8,068 bases of DNA from an uncultured Clostridia bacterium (GCA_947589335.1 CANPZH010000066.1:1-8068); one strand, 5' to 3'; counted from the stretch's first letter, positions 1 through 7,190 are shown. The notes: generated by a model not told the origin, from the sequence alone. Numbers and translations: made by a program.

Positions 1-689
1 TCCTCGCCCTGCCCAGCGTAGACAGGGAGCGGCGGCTCGTCGGCATCGTGACCGTCGACGACGCAATGGACGTCATCGAAGAGGAGAACACCGAAGATAT
101 CGAAAAGATGGCAGGTATCGTCCACGAGGATACGCCCTACCTCAAGGCGAGCGTGTGGTCCGTGTGGAAGAACCGCGTGCCGTGGCTGCTGGTGCTCATG
201 GTCTCGGCGACCTTCACGGGGCTCATCCTCAACAAGTTCGAGTCGATGCTGACGACCGTGCTCGTCGCCTGTATCCCCATGCTGATGGATACGGGCGGAA
301 ATTCGGGCTCGCAGGCGTCCGTCACCGTCATCCGCGCCCTCGCCCTCGGCGAGCTGACGACGCGGGACGCGGGCAGGGTCCTCTGGAAGGAGATGCGCGC
401 CTCCGTTCTGCTCGCGCTCACCCTCGCCGCCGCCTGCTTTGCAAAGCTCATGCTGATCGATCGGCTGCTCTTCCGCAACGACGGCTATACCCCCGTCGTC
501 TGCGCCGTCGTGTCGCTGGCGATGTTCTGCACGATCGTCGTCGCAAAGTTCGTCGGCTGCATGCTGCCGCTGCTCGTAAAGAAGTGCCGTCTTGACCCTG
601 CCGCCGTCGCGAGCCCGTTCATCACGACGATCGTCGACGCCGTCTCCCTCATGATCTTCTGCGGTCTCTCGATCGCGATCCTCGGATAA
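1..689 (+). CDS. mgtE: Magnesium transporter MgtE, 3' part (5' end outside window)
   Basis: The reading frame is open from base 3 and gives 228 residues of the C-terminal half of an MgtE-type Mg2+ channel. The first ~30 residues (LVGIVTVDDAMDVIEEENTE) are the end of the second cytosolic CBS domain and the start of the connecting plug helix. About five membrane segments follow, at roughly nt 177-235, 255-295, 400-455, 495-580 and 615-685. The motif at nt 279-320 (PMLMDTGGNSGSQAS) matches the conserved MgtE pore region; the Asp at nt 288-290 and GGN are the recognisable residues. In this family the protein works as a homodimer in the cytoplasmic membrane, passing Mg2+ inward and gated by Mg2+ bound to the CBS domains. 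A GTG at base 48 is internal and is not the start. The stop (TAA) lies 3 nt before the next gene, so the two are probably co-transcribed. Any Mg2+-sensing leader would be upstream of the window. Confidence 0.95.
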   Translation, partial: LALPSVDRERRLVGIVTVDDAMDVIEEENTEDIEKMAGIVHEDTPYLKASVWSVWKNRVPWLLVLMVSATFTGLILNKFESMLTTVLVACIPMLMDTGGNSGSQASVTVIRALALGELTTRDAGRVLWKEMRASVLLALTLAAACFAKLMLIDRLLFRNDGYTPVVCAVVSLAMFCTIVVAKFVGCMLPLLVKKCRLDPAAVASPFITTIVDAVSLMIFCGLSIAILG

Positions 690-692
690 AAT

Positions 693-1268
693 ATGAAACT
701 GGTCGCAGCAACGGGAAATCTGAATAAACTGAGAGAGTTCCGCGAGATCCTCATAGGGTTCGAGATCGTCTCGGCGGCGGACGCCGGCTTCCTCTCTGAG
801 GTGGAGGAGACGGGGAAGACCTTCTCCGAGAACGCCTTTCTGAAGGCGCGCGCCGTGTGCAGGGCGACGGGGCTCCCCGCGCTCGCAGACGACTCCGGGC
901 TCTGCGTCGAGGCGCTCGGGGGCGCTCCGGGCGTGTACAGCGCCCGCTATGCCGCAAAGTTCGCGCCCGCGGACTGGAGGGCGGGCAACCGCGCCTTTCT
1001 GCTCCGCCAAATGGAGGGGATCGAAAACCGCAGGGCATGGTTCACCTGCGCAGTCGCGCTCTGCTTCCCGGACGGGAGGGAACTTTCCGCCGAGGGCCGC
1101 GCCTACGGCTCCATCCTGCATGAAAACCGCGGCACGGGCGGGTTCGGATACGACCCCGTGTTCTTGAGCGACGACCTCGGGGTCACCTTCGCGGAGGCCT
1201 CCGAGGAGGAGAAAAACCGCGTTTCCCACCGCGGACGGGCGCTTGCCGCCCTCAAAGAACTGTTATGA
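693..1268 (+). CDS. rdgB: RdgB/HAM1-family XTP/dITP pyrophosphatase
   Basis: The 191-residue protein is full length for the RdgB/HAM1 family. Members hydrolyse non-canonical purine triphosphates (ITP, dITP, XTP) to the monophosphate plus pyrophosphate and so keep deaminated bases out of DNA and RNA; the enzyme is cytosolic and Mg2+-dependent. Visible family motifs are ATGNLNK at residues 6-12 (phosphate-binding N-terminus), SENAFLKA at 45-52, ADDSGL at 65-70 with the conserved acidic pair D66-D67, GAPGVYSARYA at 77-87, GFGYDPVF at 150-157, and FAEAS plus RVSHRGRA at 167-183 (base recognition). The start at 693 gives the expected N-terminus and lies 3 nt after the mgtE stop. There is no strong Shine-Dalgarno, so coupling to upstream translation is likely. 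The 3' end overlaps the next gene by 4 nt (ATGA). The pairing with a YfcE-type phosphoesterase is common in Clostridia. Confidence 0.96.
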   Translation: MKLVAATGNLNKLREFREILIGFEIVSAADAGFLSEVEETGKTFSENAFLKARAVCRATGLPALADDSGLCVEALGGAPGVYSARYAAKFAPADWRAGNRAFLLRQMEGIENRRAWFTCAVALCFPDGRELSAEGRAYGSILHENRGTGGFGYDPVFLSDDLGVTFAEASEEEKNRVSHRGRALAALKELL

Positions 1269-1735
1269 AGACCTTTCTGGTCCTCTCCGACTCCCACGGC
1301 AGGGCGCAGAGGGAGCTCTCGCGGCTCATGCCGCTGTTCGCCGAGAACGACTTCATCGTCCATCTCGGAGACGGCTCGGCGGATATGCGCCCGGTCCTCT
1401 CCGAGTACCCCGAAAAGACCTACATCTGCAAGGGCAACTGCGATTTTTCCTACGGCGCGGAGGAGTTCGTCATCGAGGCGGAGGGCGTCTCCGTGCTCTG
1501 CTGCCACGGACACAGGCAGCACGTCAAGAGCGGACTTTCGGAGCTTGCCGCCTACGCAAGGAAGAAGGGCTGCGAGGTCGCGCTCTACGGGCACACCCAC
1601 ATTCCCGCGATCGACGAAGTGGACGGCGTGCTCTGCGTCAATCCCGGGAGCCTCGGCGCATGGTCCTCTCCGGCGTATTGCTATCTCGTGATCCACCGCG
1701 GGAAGGCCGTTCCGACGCTCGTCCCTCTCTCGTAA
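1265..1735 (+). CDS. YfcE/MJ0936-family metallophosphoesterase
   Basis: This 156-residue protein has the complete metal-binding motif set of the small calcineurin-like phosphodiesterases (YfcE/MJ0936 type): DSHG at residues 9-12 (D9, H11), GD at 35-36, GNCD at 57-60, HGH at 81-83 and GHTH at 109-112, followed by the typical NPGS at 126-129. These residues hold two divalent metals, usually Mn2+ or similar. Family members cleave phosphodiester model substrates in vitro, but the natural substrate is generally unknown, so no specific function is assigned. The start overlaps the rdgB stop in an ATGA junction, which implies translational coupling in one operon with mgtE and rdgB. The length is normal and no key residue is missing. 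A terminator lies 35 nt downstream. Confidence 0.95.
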   Translation: MKTFLVLSDSHGRAQRELSRLMPLFAENDFIVHLGDGSADMRPVLSEYPEKTYICKGNCDFSYGAEEFVIEAEGVSVLCCHGHRQHVKSGLSELAAYARKKGCEVALYGHTHIPAIDEVDGVLCVNPGSLGAWSSPAYCYLVIHRGKAVPTLVPLS

Positions 1736-1769
1736 TGCGCCCATGCGGCGGCTTCTTTTATGACATGAC

Positions 1770-1800
1770 AAAAAAGCGAGACAGACCGTCCCGCTTTTTT
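1770..1800. terminator. Bidirectional intrinsic terminator between convergent operons
   Basis: Left arm 1770-1782 and right arm 1788-1800 form a 13-position stem around a 5-nt loop, with six A on the left and six T on the right. In the + transcript one position (1779/1791) is an A-C mismatch; in the - transcript the same position is a G-U pair, so the hairpin is complete in that direction. It lies 35 nt after the phosphoesterase stop (+) and 30 nt after the EamA transporter stop (-), the expected place for a shared terminator. Confidence 0.9.
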
Positions 1801-1829
1801 CATATATCCCGCTTGTGGGGGATGCTCCC

Positions 1830-2729
1830 TCAAACGGGGGGAACCGTCTTCGCTTTTTTCGTCTCGTGCAGATGCATGAGCCATCTGCCGACGGCGGCGC
1901 CGATGATGATGACGTATCCCGCGATGCTCCATGCGTCGGGGACCTGCGACAGGAAGGCGTAGCCGAGGAGGGCGGCGAACAGCACCTGCGCATAGTCGAA
2001 CACGGCGATGTCCTTCGCGGGGGCATGGCGGTATGCGGCGGTGATACAGAACTGTCCGACCGTCGCGGAGACGCCCGAGAGCACGAGATAGAGGAATTGC
2101 AGTCCGCTCATCGGGGTGTATCCCGCAATGAAGAAGGGCAGAGAGACCGCCGTCGAGAAGGCGGAGAAGAAGAACACCGTCATGATCCCGCGTTCGCCCT
2201 TGACGCCGAGGATCCGCACGCAGGTATAGGCGAAGCCGGCGCAGGCCCCGCTCCCGAATCCCGCGAGCGCGGGCAGGACCTCCGCGGTGAAGGAGGGGCG
2301 GACGACGAACATCGCTCCCCCGAAGGCGACCGCGACGAAGAGGAGTTCAAACCACTTCGGCTTCTCCTTGAGCAGAAAGAGGGAGAAGACGATCGCGAAG
2401 AAGGGGGAGAGCTTGTTGAGGATGGAGGCGTCGGAGATGCTGCCGATATGGTCGATCGCATAGAAATTGAGCACGACGCCGAGAAAGCCGAGCAGGGCGC
2501 GGAGGAAGAGCCAGAGCAGACATTCCTTGCTGTGGATGCGGAATTTCTCCTTGGAGAAGAGCAGAACGAAGAAGACGATGATCCCCGCGAACAGGTTGCG
2601 GAAGAAGACCTTCTGCATGGTGGGAAGATCGCCCGCGAGGTTGACGAAGAGGTTCATCAGCGCGAATCCGAATGCCGCGCCGAGGATGTAGAGGATCGCA
2701 AGACCCTTTTTCGCACGAGTCGGTTGCAT
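1830..2729 (-). CDS. EamA/DMT-family permease (drug/metabolite transporter)
   Basis: The 299-residue protein has about ten hydrophobic segments arranged as two repeats of the EamA fold (residues ~8-145 and ~150-285), the usual length and plan for the drug/metabolite transporter superfamily. It is an integral inner-membrane protein with short charged loops; LLKEKP near residue 120 at the end of a helix is typical of EamA domains. The second half resembles permeases annotated as exporters of metabolites or amino acids, but the substrate cannot be read from sequence. The start at 2729 has no Shine-Dalgarno, but TATACT sits exactly 6 nt upstream (2741-2736), so the transcript may be leaderless; no convincing -35 is seen. 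It follows the HAD gene by 28 nt on the same strand, so read-through from that promoter is also likely. The lysine-containing C-terminal tail is expected to be cytosolic. Confidence 0.9.
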   Translation of the reverse strand: MQPTRAKKGLAILYILGAAFGFALMNLFVNLAGDLPTMQKVFFRNLFAGIIVFFVLLFSKEKFRIHSKECLLWLFLRALLGFLGVVLNFYAIDHIGSISDASILNKLSPFFAIVFSLFLLKEKPKWFELLFVAVAFGGAMFVVRPSFTAEVLPALAGFGSGACAGFAYTCVRILGVKGERGIMTVFFFSAFSTAVSLPFFIAGYTPMSGLQFLYLVLSGVSATVGQFCITAAYRHAPAKDIAVFDYAQVLFAALLGYAFLSQVPDAWSIAGYVIIIGAAVGRWLMHLHETKKAKTVPPV

Positions 2730-2757
2730 ATTATCAGTATAAGCCTGCGGAAAATTT

Positions 2758-3417
2758 TCAGTGCATTCCGAGGAGTTCGGAATAGGAGGAGAGGAAGAGG
2801 TCGCAGCTGTTTGCGATCTCCTCCCTGTCCCTTGCGGAGTGCGGTTCCGCCACGCCGACGGTGAAGAAGCCTCCCGCCTTCGCGCTCTTTACGCCCGGGA
2901 GGATGTCTTCGAACACGGCGCATTCCTCCGGAGGGACGCCGAGCCGTATTGCCGCCTCGAGGTAGACGTCGGGAGAATCCTTGCCGCGCGCGACGTCCCG
3001 CGTGGTGACGAACGCCGAGAAATACCCGTCGATCCCGTTGCGGGCGAGGGCGGGCAGGAAGAGGTCGGGCGCGGAGGAGGTCGCGACGGCAAGCCCGGTC
3101 CCGCGGGCGGAGAGGAAGGAAAGAAGCTCCTTGACGTACGGGCGGAGTACGATCCGTTCGGCATACTCCTCTCTGATGAGCGCGCGCCACTCCTCGACGA
3201 GGCATGGAGGTTCCTCGGGGAGGGAGAACCTCTCCTTGGTATAGACCGCCGCGTCTTTCAGATCGAGCGTCTTGATGCAGTCGAAATAATCTGCGGGCAT
3301 GGGGATGCCGCGGCGCCCGAAAAAGCGGCGGTCCACCTCGCTCCAGCTGTCGAGAGAGTCGAGCAGAGTGCCGTCGAGGTCGAAGATCGCCCCCTTGATC
3401 GTCTTTGGTAACATCAT
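2758..3417 (-). CDS. HAD-superfamily hydrolase, beta-phosphoglucomutase-like (subfamily IA)
   Basis: This 219-residue protein has all four HAD motifs: FDLDGT at residues 12-17 (nucleophile D13, acid/base D15), TSS at 113-115, K146 in GKDSPD, and FED at 169-171 followed by PGVKSAKAGG. The helical insert between motifs I and II (residues ~20-95) is a C1 cap, as in beta-phosphoglucomutase and small sugar-phosphate or nucleotide phosphatases. It is a cytosolic, Mg2+-dependent phosphatase or phosphomutase; the substrate is not identifiable, and a plain phosphatase is as likely as a mutase. Two ATG codons are adjacent (3417 and 3414). AGGA lies 2 nt before the first and 5 nt before the second, while the consensus promoter places the transcript start almost at the first ATG. 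It probably forms a two-gene unit with the EamA transporter 28 nt downstream. Confidence 0.92.
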   Translation of the reverse strand: MMLPKTIKGAIFDLDGTLLDSLDSWSEVDRRFFGRRGIPMPADYFDCIKTLDLKDAAVYTKERFSLPEEPPCLVEEWRALIREEYAERIVLRPYVKELLSFLSARGTGLAVATSSAPDLFLPALARNGIDGYFSAFVTTRDVARGKDSPDVYLEAAIRLGVPPEECAVFEDILPGVKSAKAGGFFTVGVAEPHSARDREEIANSCDLFLSSYSELLGMH

Positions 3418-3423
3418 AGTCCT

Positions 3424-3452
3424 ATTATAGTAAGAACGGGGGCGTTTGTCAA
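3424..3452 (-). promoter_or_regulatory. Consensus sigma-70-type promoter of the HAD gene
   Basis: On the minus strand TTGACA (3452-3447) and TATAAT (3429-3424) are separated by 17 nt, a perfect match to the housekeeping consensus. The -10 ends 6 nt before the ATG at 3417, so initiation at the usual distance would fall on or within a base or two of the start codon. Confidence 0.85.
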
Positions 3453-3475
3453 ATGCGATTCGGGCGGAAAAATCA

Positions 3476-3504
3476 TTTACTTTGCGGGCGGTCTGTGATA
3501 TAAT
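3476..3504 (+). promoter_or_regulatory. Sigma-70-type promoter of the HMA-domain gene
   Basis: TTTACT (3476-3481), 17-nt spacer, TATAAT (3499-3504). The -10 ends 6 nt before the ATG at 3511, and the six intervening bases (CGAAGC) contain no Shine-Dalgarno, so a leaderless transcript is predicted. The same -35 sequence and spacing recur before ileS. Confidence 0.8.
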
Positions 3505-3510
3505 CGAAGC

Positions 3511-3735
3511 ATGAAACGGGTCATCGAAGTGGAAGGCATGTGCTGCAAGCGGTGTGCGGAGAGGGCGGAGAAGAAGCTGCTCCTTCTGGAGGGCGTCTCC
3601 GGAGCGAAGGCGAATTTCAAGAAGGGGGTCATCTTTGTGGAGACGACCCTTCCCGACGACGCTTTAGCGGGCTGCGTGACGGCGGCGGGATTCACGGTGA
3701 CCGCGATCCGTGCGCGGAAGGGGATCTTCGGCTGA
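3511..3735 (+). CDS. Small heavy-metal-associated (HMA) domain protein, CopZ-like
   Basis: The 74-residue protein is a single HMA domain (beta-alpha-beta-beta-alpha-beta), the size of CopZ-type copper chaperones. The metal site is in GMCCKRCAERA at residues 9-19: C12 and C15 are the canonical CxxC pair, and C11 replaces the usual Thr of GMTCxxC. A fourth Cys is at about residue 55. Such proteins bind Cu(I) or other soft metals and pass them to P-type ATPases or regulators. No copper ATPase, CsoR or CopY gene is in view, so the metal and partner are not known, and an orphan HMA domain could have another role. It has its own promoter with the ATG 6 nt after the -10 and no ribosome-binding site. 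I see no clear intrinsic terminator before the ileS promoter 30 nt downstream. Confidence 0.88.
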   Translation: MKRVIEVEGMCCKRCAERAEKKLLLLEGVSGAKANFKKGVIFVETTLPDDALAGCVTAAGFTVTAIRARKGIFG

Positions 3736-3764
3736 GCCGTGCGCGGAAAAGGGGCTCAAAACGC

Positions 3765-3793
3765 TTTACTTTCCCGCGGGAATGGGGTATAAT
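3765..3793 (+). promoter_or_regulatory. Sigma-70-type promoter of the ileS T-box transcript
   Basis: TTTACT (3765-3770), 17-nt spacer, TATAAT (3788-3793). The start of transcription is expected near 3800, which gives a leader of about 247 nt before ileS and places the whole T-box in the transcript. The eight bases TTTACTTT and the 17-nt spacing are the same as in the HMA promoter. Confidence 0.85.
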
Positions 3794-3799
3794 GAGAAC

Positions 3800-4033
3800 A
3801 ACTTGATAACAGGCGTCGACAGAGGGCGCGTCCGTTCCGGGTTTGCCGTTTCCAGAGAGTTCCCGCAGGTGAGAGGGGAGCAGCGGTGCGGAAGGGGTAT
3901 CTCCTCTCAGCCTGCGGGGAGAACATTGCAGTAACTCCGCACGGTCTCGCGGACCGTTATCCCCGCGGCAAATGTCGGTTTGTTTTGGTGGTAAAAGTAT
4001 CCCTCGTGTGCTCCGAAACACACGGGGGTTTTT
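3800..4033 (+). promoter_or_regulatory. T-box riboswitch, isoleucine (AUC specifier), leader of ileS
   Basis: The leader has the parts of a class I transcriptional T-box. Stem I can be drawn with AGAGG (3821-3825) pairing CCTCT (3903-3907), TTCC (3850-3853) with GGAA (3890-3893), the conserved AGAGAG bulge at 3854-3859, and an apical stem 3860-3864/3875-3879 whose loop contains the GGTG motif. The specifier codon ATC (Ile) is at 3899-3901 on the 3' side, just before the lower stem, as expected. Stem III is 3941-3946/3952-3957, followed by the familiar CGTTATC at 3955-3961. The T-box core GGTGGT is at 3987-3992; its TGGT is complementary to the ACCA end of an uncharged tRNA with discriminator A, which fits tRNA-Ile. 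Uncharged tRNA-Ile should stabilise an antiterminator and let ileS be transcribed. The antiterminator arms were not fully modelled. Confidence 0.9.
4001..4033 (+). terminator. T-box regulated intrinsic terminator
   Basis: Arms 4001-4010 and 4019-4028 form a 10-bp stem (one G-U) with an 8-nt loop, followed by five T at 4029-4033. It lies immediately after the T-box core and before the ileS Shine-Dalgarno, so it is the attenuator that stops transcription when tRNA-Ile is charged. Confidence 0.92.
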
Positions 4034-4035
4034 GA

Positions 4036-4046
4036 TAGGAGACGAT
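4036..4046 (+). promoter_or_regulatory. Shine-Dalgarno that fixes the ileS start
   Basis: TAGGAG at 4036-4041 lies 5 nt before ATG 4047. The same frame is open upstream to an ATG at 3972, but that codon is inside the T-box, upstream of the terminator, has no ribosome-binding site, and would add 25 residues unlike any synthetase. Confidence 0.9.
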
Positions 4047-7000
4047 ATGTACAAAAAAGTGGATACCTCGCTCGATTTTGTCGGGAGAGAGAAGGAGATC
4101 GTGGAGTTCTGGAAGGAGAACAAGGTCTTTGAAAAGTCGATCGAAAGCCGTGAGGGGGGAGAGGAGTTCTCCTTTTTCGACGGTCCTCCCACGGCGAACG
4201 GCAAGCCGCATATCGGGCATGTGCTCACCCGCGTGATGAAGGACATCATTCCCCGCTATCAGTCGATGAAGGGGAAGCACGTCCTGCGCAAGGCGGGCTG
4301 GGATACCCACGGGCTCCCCGTCGAGCTCGAGATCGAGAAGTCCCTCGGTCTCGACGGCAAGAAGGACATCGAGACCTACGGCATCGAGCCCTTCAACAAG
4401 AAGTGCAAGGAGTCGGTCTGGAAATATCAGAGCGAGTGGGAGAAGATGAGCGACCGCGTGGGCTATTGGGTCGACATGGATCATCCCTACGTCACCTATC
4501 ACGACGAATACATCGAGTCCGTCTGGTGGGCGATCAAGGAGATCCACAAGAAGGGACTTCTCTACAAGGGACACAAGATCGTTCCCTATTGCCCCCGCTG
4601 CGGCACGGCGCTCTCCTCGCATGAGGTCGCGCAAGGGTATAAAGACGTCAAAGAGACCTCCGCCGTCGCGCGGTTCAAGGTCAAGGGCAGGGAGAATTGC
4701 TATATCCTCGCGTGGACGACGACGCCCTGGACCCTTCCCTCCAACGTGGCGCTCTGCATGAATCCGAACGAGGAATATGTCGAGATCGAGGCGGACGGCG
4801 CGCACTACATCCTCGCCGAGGCGCTCGCGGGGAAGTTTTTCGAGGACTATTCCGTCGTCGGAAGGCGCACGGGCAAGGAGTATGAGGGAACGGAGTACGA
4901 GCCGCTCTTCTCCTACGCCGAGGGAAGCTTCCGCGAGAAGGCCTATTACGTCGTATGCGACGGCTATGTCACGCTGACGGACGGCACCGGCGTCGTGCAC
5001 ATCGCCCCCGCGTTCGGCGAGGATGACTATAAAGTCGGAAAGCGCTACCGTTTGCCCGTCGTGCAGCTCGTCAACGAGAGGGGCTGTTTCGACGAGCGCT
5101 GTCCCGAGCTCAACGGGCTGTTCGCCAAGAAGGCGGACAAGGTCATTTTAGACATGCTCGCAGAGCGCGGGCTCCTGTTCCGCAAGATCCCCTTCGAGCA
5201 CAGCTACCCGCACTGCTGGCGGTGCGATACGCCGCTTTTGTACTACGCCCGTTCGAGCTGGTTCGTCGAGGTGACGAAGGTCAAAGAGAGGCTCCTTGCC
5301 GCCAACCGTTCGGTCAACTGGATCCCCGAGACGATCAAAGAGGGCCGCATGGGCAATTTCCTCGAGAACGTCATCGACTGGGGGCTCTCCCGCGACCGCT
5401 ATTGGGGGACGCCTCTGCCCGTGTGGGTGTGCGAGGACTGCGGGGAGATCGAAGTCATCGGCTCCCACAAAGAGCTCACGGAGAAGACGGGCGCGCCCGC
5501 AGACATTGAGCTGCACCGTCCCTATCTCGACGGGCTCACCTGCAAGTGCCCCAAGTGCGGCGGCACGATGAAGCGGACGCCCGAAGTCATCGACTGTTGG
5601 TTCGACTCGGGCTCCATGCCCTTTGCGCAGTACCACTATCCCTTCGAGAACCGTGCGCTCTTCGAGGAGACCTTCCCCGCGGACTTCATCTCCGAAGCCG
5701 TCGACCAGACCCGCGGCTGGTTCTATGTTCTGCTCGTCATCTCGACCATCCTCTTCGACCGCGCACCCTTCAAGAATTGCATCGTATTGGGACACGTCAA
5801 CGACCAGAACGGGATCAAGATGAGCAAGCACAAGGGCAACGTCGTCGACCCGTGGACGGTCCTCGACAAGCAGGGCGCAGACGCCGTCCGCTGGTACTTC
5901 TACACGAACAGTGCGCCGTGGATCCCTTCCCGCTTCGGACCGGAGGCGGTCTCCGAGGTCCAGCGGAAGTTCCAGGGGACGCTCTGGAACACCTATGCCT
6001 TCTTCACCCTCTATGCGTCGATCGACGGGTACGACCCGGGCAAATACGACCTCAAGAACTGCAAACTCGCCCTCATGGACAAGTGGGTGCTCGCAAAGCT
6101 CAATTCCCTCGTGGAGAAGACGGACGCCCTGCTCGCGGAATACAACATCACGGACAGCGCCCGCATGATCCAGGACTTCACCGACGAACTTTCGAACTGG
6201 TACGTCCGCCGCGGGCGGGAGCGGTACTGGGGCAGCGGCATGACGGAGGACAAGGCGGCGGCCTATACCACCCTCTATACCGTCCTCGTCACGCTCGCAA
6301 AGCTCCTTGCGCCCTATACTCCCTTCATGGCGGAGATGATCTATCAAAATCTCGTGCCCGCATTCTATCCGTCCGCGCCCGTCTCGGTGCATCTGTGCAA
6401 GTTCCCGTCCGCCGATCTCAGCTTTGAAGATCCCGCCCTCGAGGAGGGGATGGAGAACGTGCGCGGCATCGTGGAACTCGGGCGCGCCGCAAGGAACAGC
6501 GGGGGAGTCAAGAACCGCCAGCCGCTTTCGGAGATGGTCATCGCGTCCGACCGTCCCCTCGGGCTCGGCGCGGAGCTCGAGGCGGTCGTCCTCGACGAGC
6601 TCAACGTCAAGAACCTCCGCTATGCCGTGAGCGGCGAGAAGCTCGTGCGGTATACGCTGAAGCCGCAGCTCCGCACCCTCGGACCCAAATACGGAAAGAA
6701 ACTCAAACTCATCTCCGCCTTCCTCGCAAATTGCGACGCGGGCGAGGTCGTCTCCAAAGTGCGTGCGGAGGGGAGCTACACCGTCGACCTCGAGGGCGAA
6801 GTCACCCTGCTCGAGGAGGATCTGCAGATCTTCACCGAATCGGCGGAGGGATTCGTTTCGGCGGCGGGCGGCGGCATCACCGTCGCGCTCAACACCGCAC
6901 TGACGGAGGAGCTGCTCTTGGAGGGCGCACAGCGCGAGCTCGTCTCCCGCATCCAGACGATGAGGAAAGAGGCGGGGTTCGAAGTCACCGACCGCATCGA

Positions 7001-7166
7001 GGTGTTCTACCGCGCGGAGGGGAGGGCGCTCGAAGCGCTGAAAAGCGGCGCGATCGCTCCCGACGTGCTCGCAGGCGGCCTCTTTGAGGGGACGGCGGAG
7101 GACGGATACACCAAGGAGCTCGACATCAACGGCGACAAGGCGACGGTCACGATCAGAAAAATTTGA
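4047..7166 (+). CDS. ileS: Isoleucyl-tRNA synthetase, type 2 (IleRS2)
   Basis: The 1039-residue class Ia synthetase charges tRNA-Ile with isoleucine in the cytosol. Motifs: HIGH at residues 55-58 in PTANGKPHIGH; GWDTHGLPVE in the Rossmann fold; CPRCGTALSSHEVAQGY in the insertion; CP1 editing domain with AWTTTPWT at 222-229 and GTGVVHIAPAFGEDDY at 313-328 (conserved Asp that positions misactivated valine); CxxC pairs in the VCEDCGE and CKCPKCGG stretches, probably zinc ligands; PEVIDCWFDSGSMP; and KMSKH at 591-595 as the ATP loop. The anticodon-binding helical region (~residues 660-830) is followed by a long C-terminal domain without the C-terminal zinc finger of type 1 enzymes. Length and motifs fit type 2 IleRS, the form related to eukaryotic enzymes and to the mupirocin-resistant MupA. 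It is a single-gene T-box unit; the stop is followed at 7191 by a strong hairpin. Confidence 0.97.
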   Translation: MYKKVDTSLDFVGREKEIVEFWKENKVFEKSIESREGGEEFSFFDGPPTANGKPHIGHVLTRVMKDIIPRYQSMKGKHVLRKAGWDTHGLPVELEIEKSLGLDGKKDIETYGIEPFNKKCKESVWKYQSEWEKMSDRVGYWVDMDHPYVTYHDEYIESVWWAIKEIHKKGLLYKGHKIVPYCPRCGTALSSHEVAQGYKDVKETSAVARFKVKGRENCYILAWTTTPWTLPSNVALCMNPNEEYVEIEADGAHYILAEALAGKFFEDYSVVGRRTGKEYEGTEYEPLFSYAEGSFREKAYYVVCDGYVTLTDGTGVVHIAPAFGEDDYKVGKRYRLPVVQLVNERGCFDERCPELNGLFAKKADKVILDMLAERGLLFRKIPFEHSYPHCWRCDTPLLYYARSSWFVEVTKVKERLLAANRSVNWIPETIKEGRMGNFLENVIDWGLSRDRYWGTPLPVWVCEDCGEIEVIGSHKELTEKTGAPADIELHRPYLDGLTCKCPKCGGTMKRTPEVIDCWFDSGSMPFAQYHYPFENRALFEETFPADFISEAVDQTRGWFYVLLVISTILFDRAPFKNCIVLGHVNDQNGIKMSKHKGNVVDPWTVLDKQGADAVRWYFYTNSAPWIPSRFGPEAVSEVQRKFQGTLWNTYAFFTLYASIDGYDPGKYDLKNCKLALMDKWVLAKLNSLVEKTDALLAEYNITDSARMIQDFTDELSNWYVRRGRERYWGSGMTEDKAAAYTTLYTVLVTLAKLLAPYTPFMAEMIYQNLVPAFYPSAPVSVHLCKFPSADLSFEDPALEEGMENVRGIVELGRAARNSGGVKNRQPLSEMVIASDRPLGLGAELEAVVLDELNVKNLRYAVSGEKLVRYTLKPQLRTLGPKYGKKLKLISAFLANCDAGEVVSKVRAEGSYTVDLEGEVTLLEEDLQIFTESAEGFVSAAGGGITVALNTALTEELLLEGAQRELVSRIQTMRKEAGFEVTDRIEVFYRAEGRALEALKSGAIAPDVLAGGLFEGTAEDGYTKELDINGDKATVTIRKI

Positions 7167-7190
7167 CAGTAATTTGAAAGTAATAAGGAA

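Noticed and set aside
48..689. GTG at 48 as the start of a short gene
   Set aside because: The frame is open upstream to the window edge and encodes CBS-domain sequence, so this is a truncated view of mgtE rather than a small gene.
1815..2864. 349-codon plus-strand open frame opposite the EamA gene
   Set aside because: The product is dominated by Glu, Asp, Arg and Gly, as expected from the complement of a membrane-protein gene; the minus strand has a clear ten-helix transporter.
3708..3748. 12-nt direct repeat CCGTGCGCGGAA at 3708-3719 and 3737-3748
   Set aside because: Only two short copies, one inside the HMA coding end, in GC-rich DNA; no partner structure or function is apparent.
3972..4046. 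Upstream ATG that would lengthen IleRS by 25 residues
   Set aside because: It lies inside the T-box before the terminator and lacks a ribosome-binding site; ATG 4047 has TAGGAG at proper distance and gives the normal N-terminus.
3957..5000. 347-codon minus-strand open frame over the T-box and the start of ileS
   Set aside because: It runs antisense to the riboswitch and HIGH region, shows no recognisable domain and is best explained as codon-bias shadow.
5148..6392. 414-codon open frame on the minus strand inside ileS
   Set aside because: The strong GC-rich codon bias of ileS leaves few stops on the opposite strand. The product is low-complexity with no motif, and the sense frame has complete IleRS motifs.
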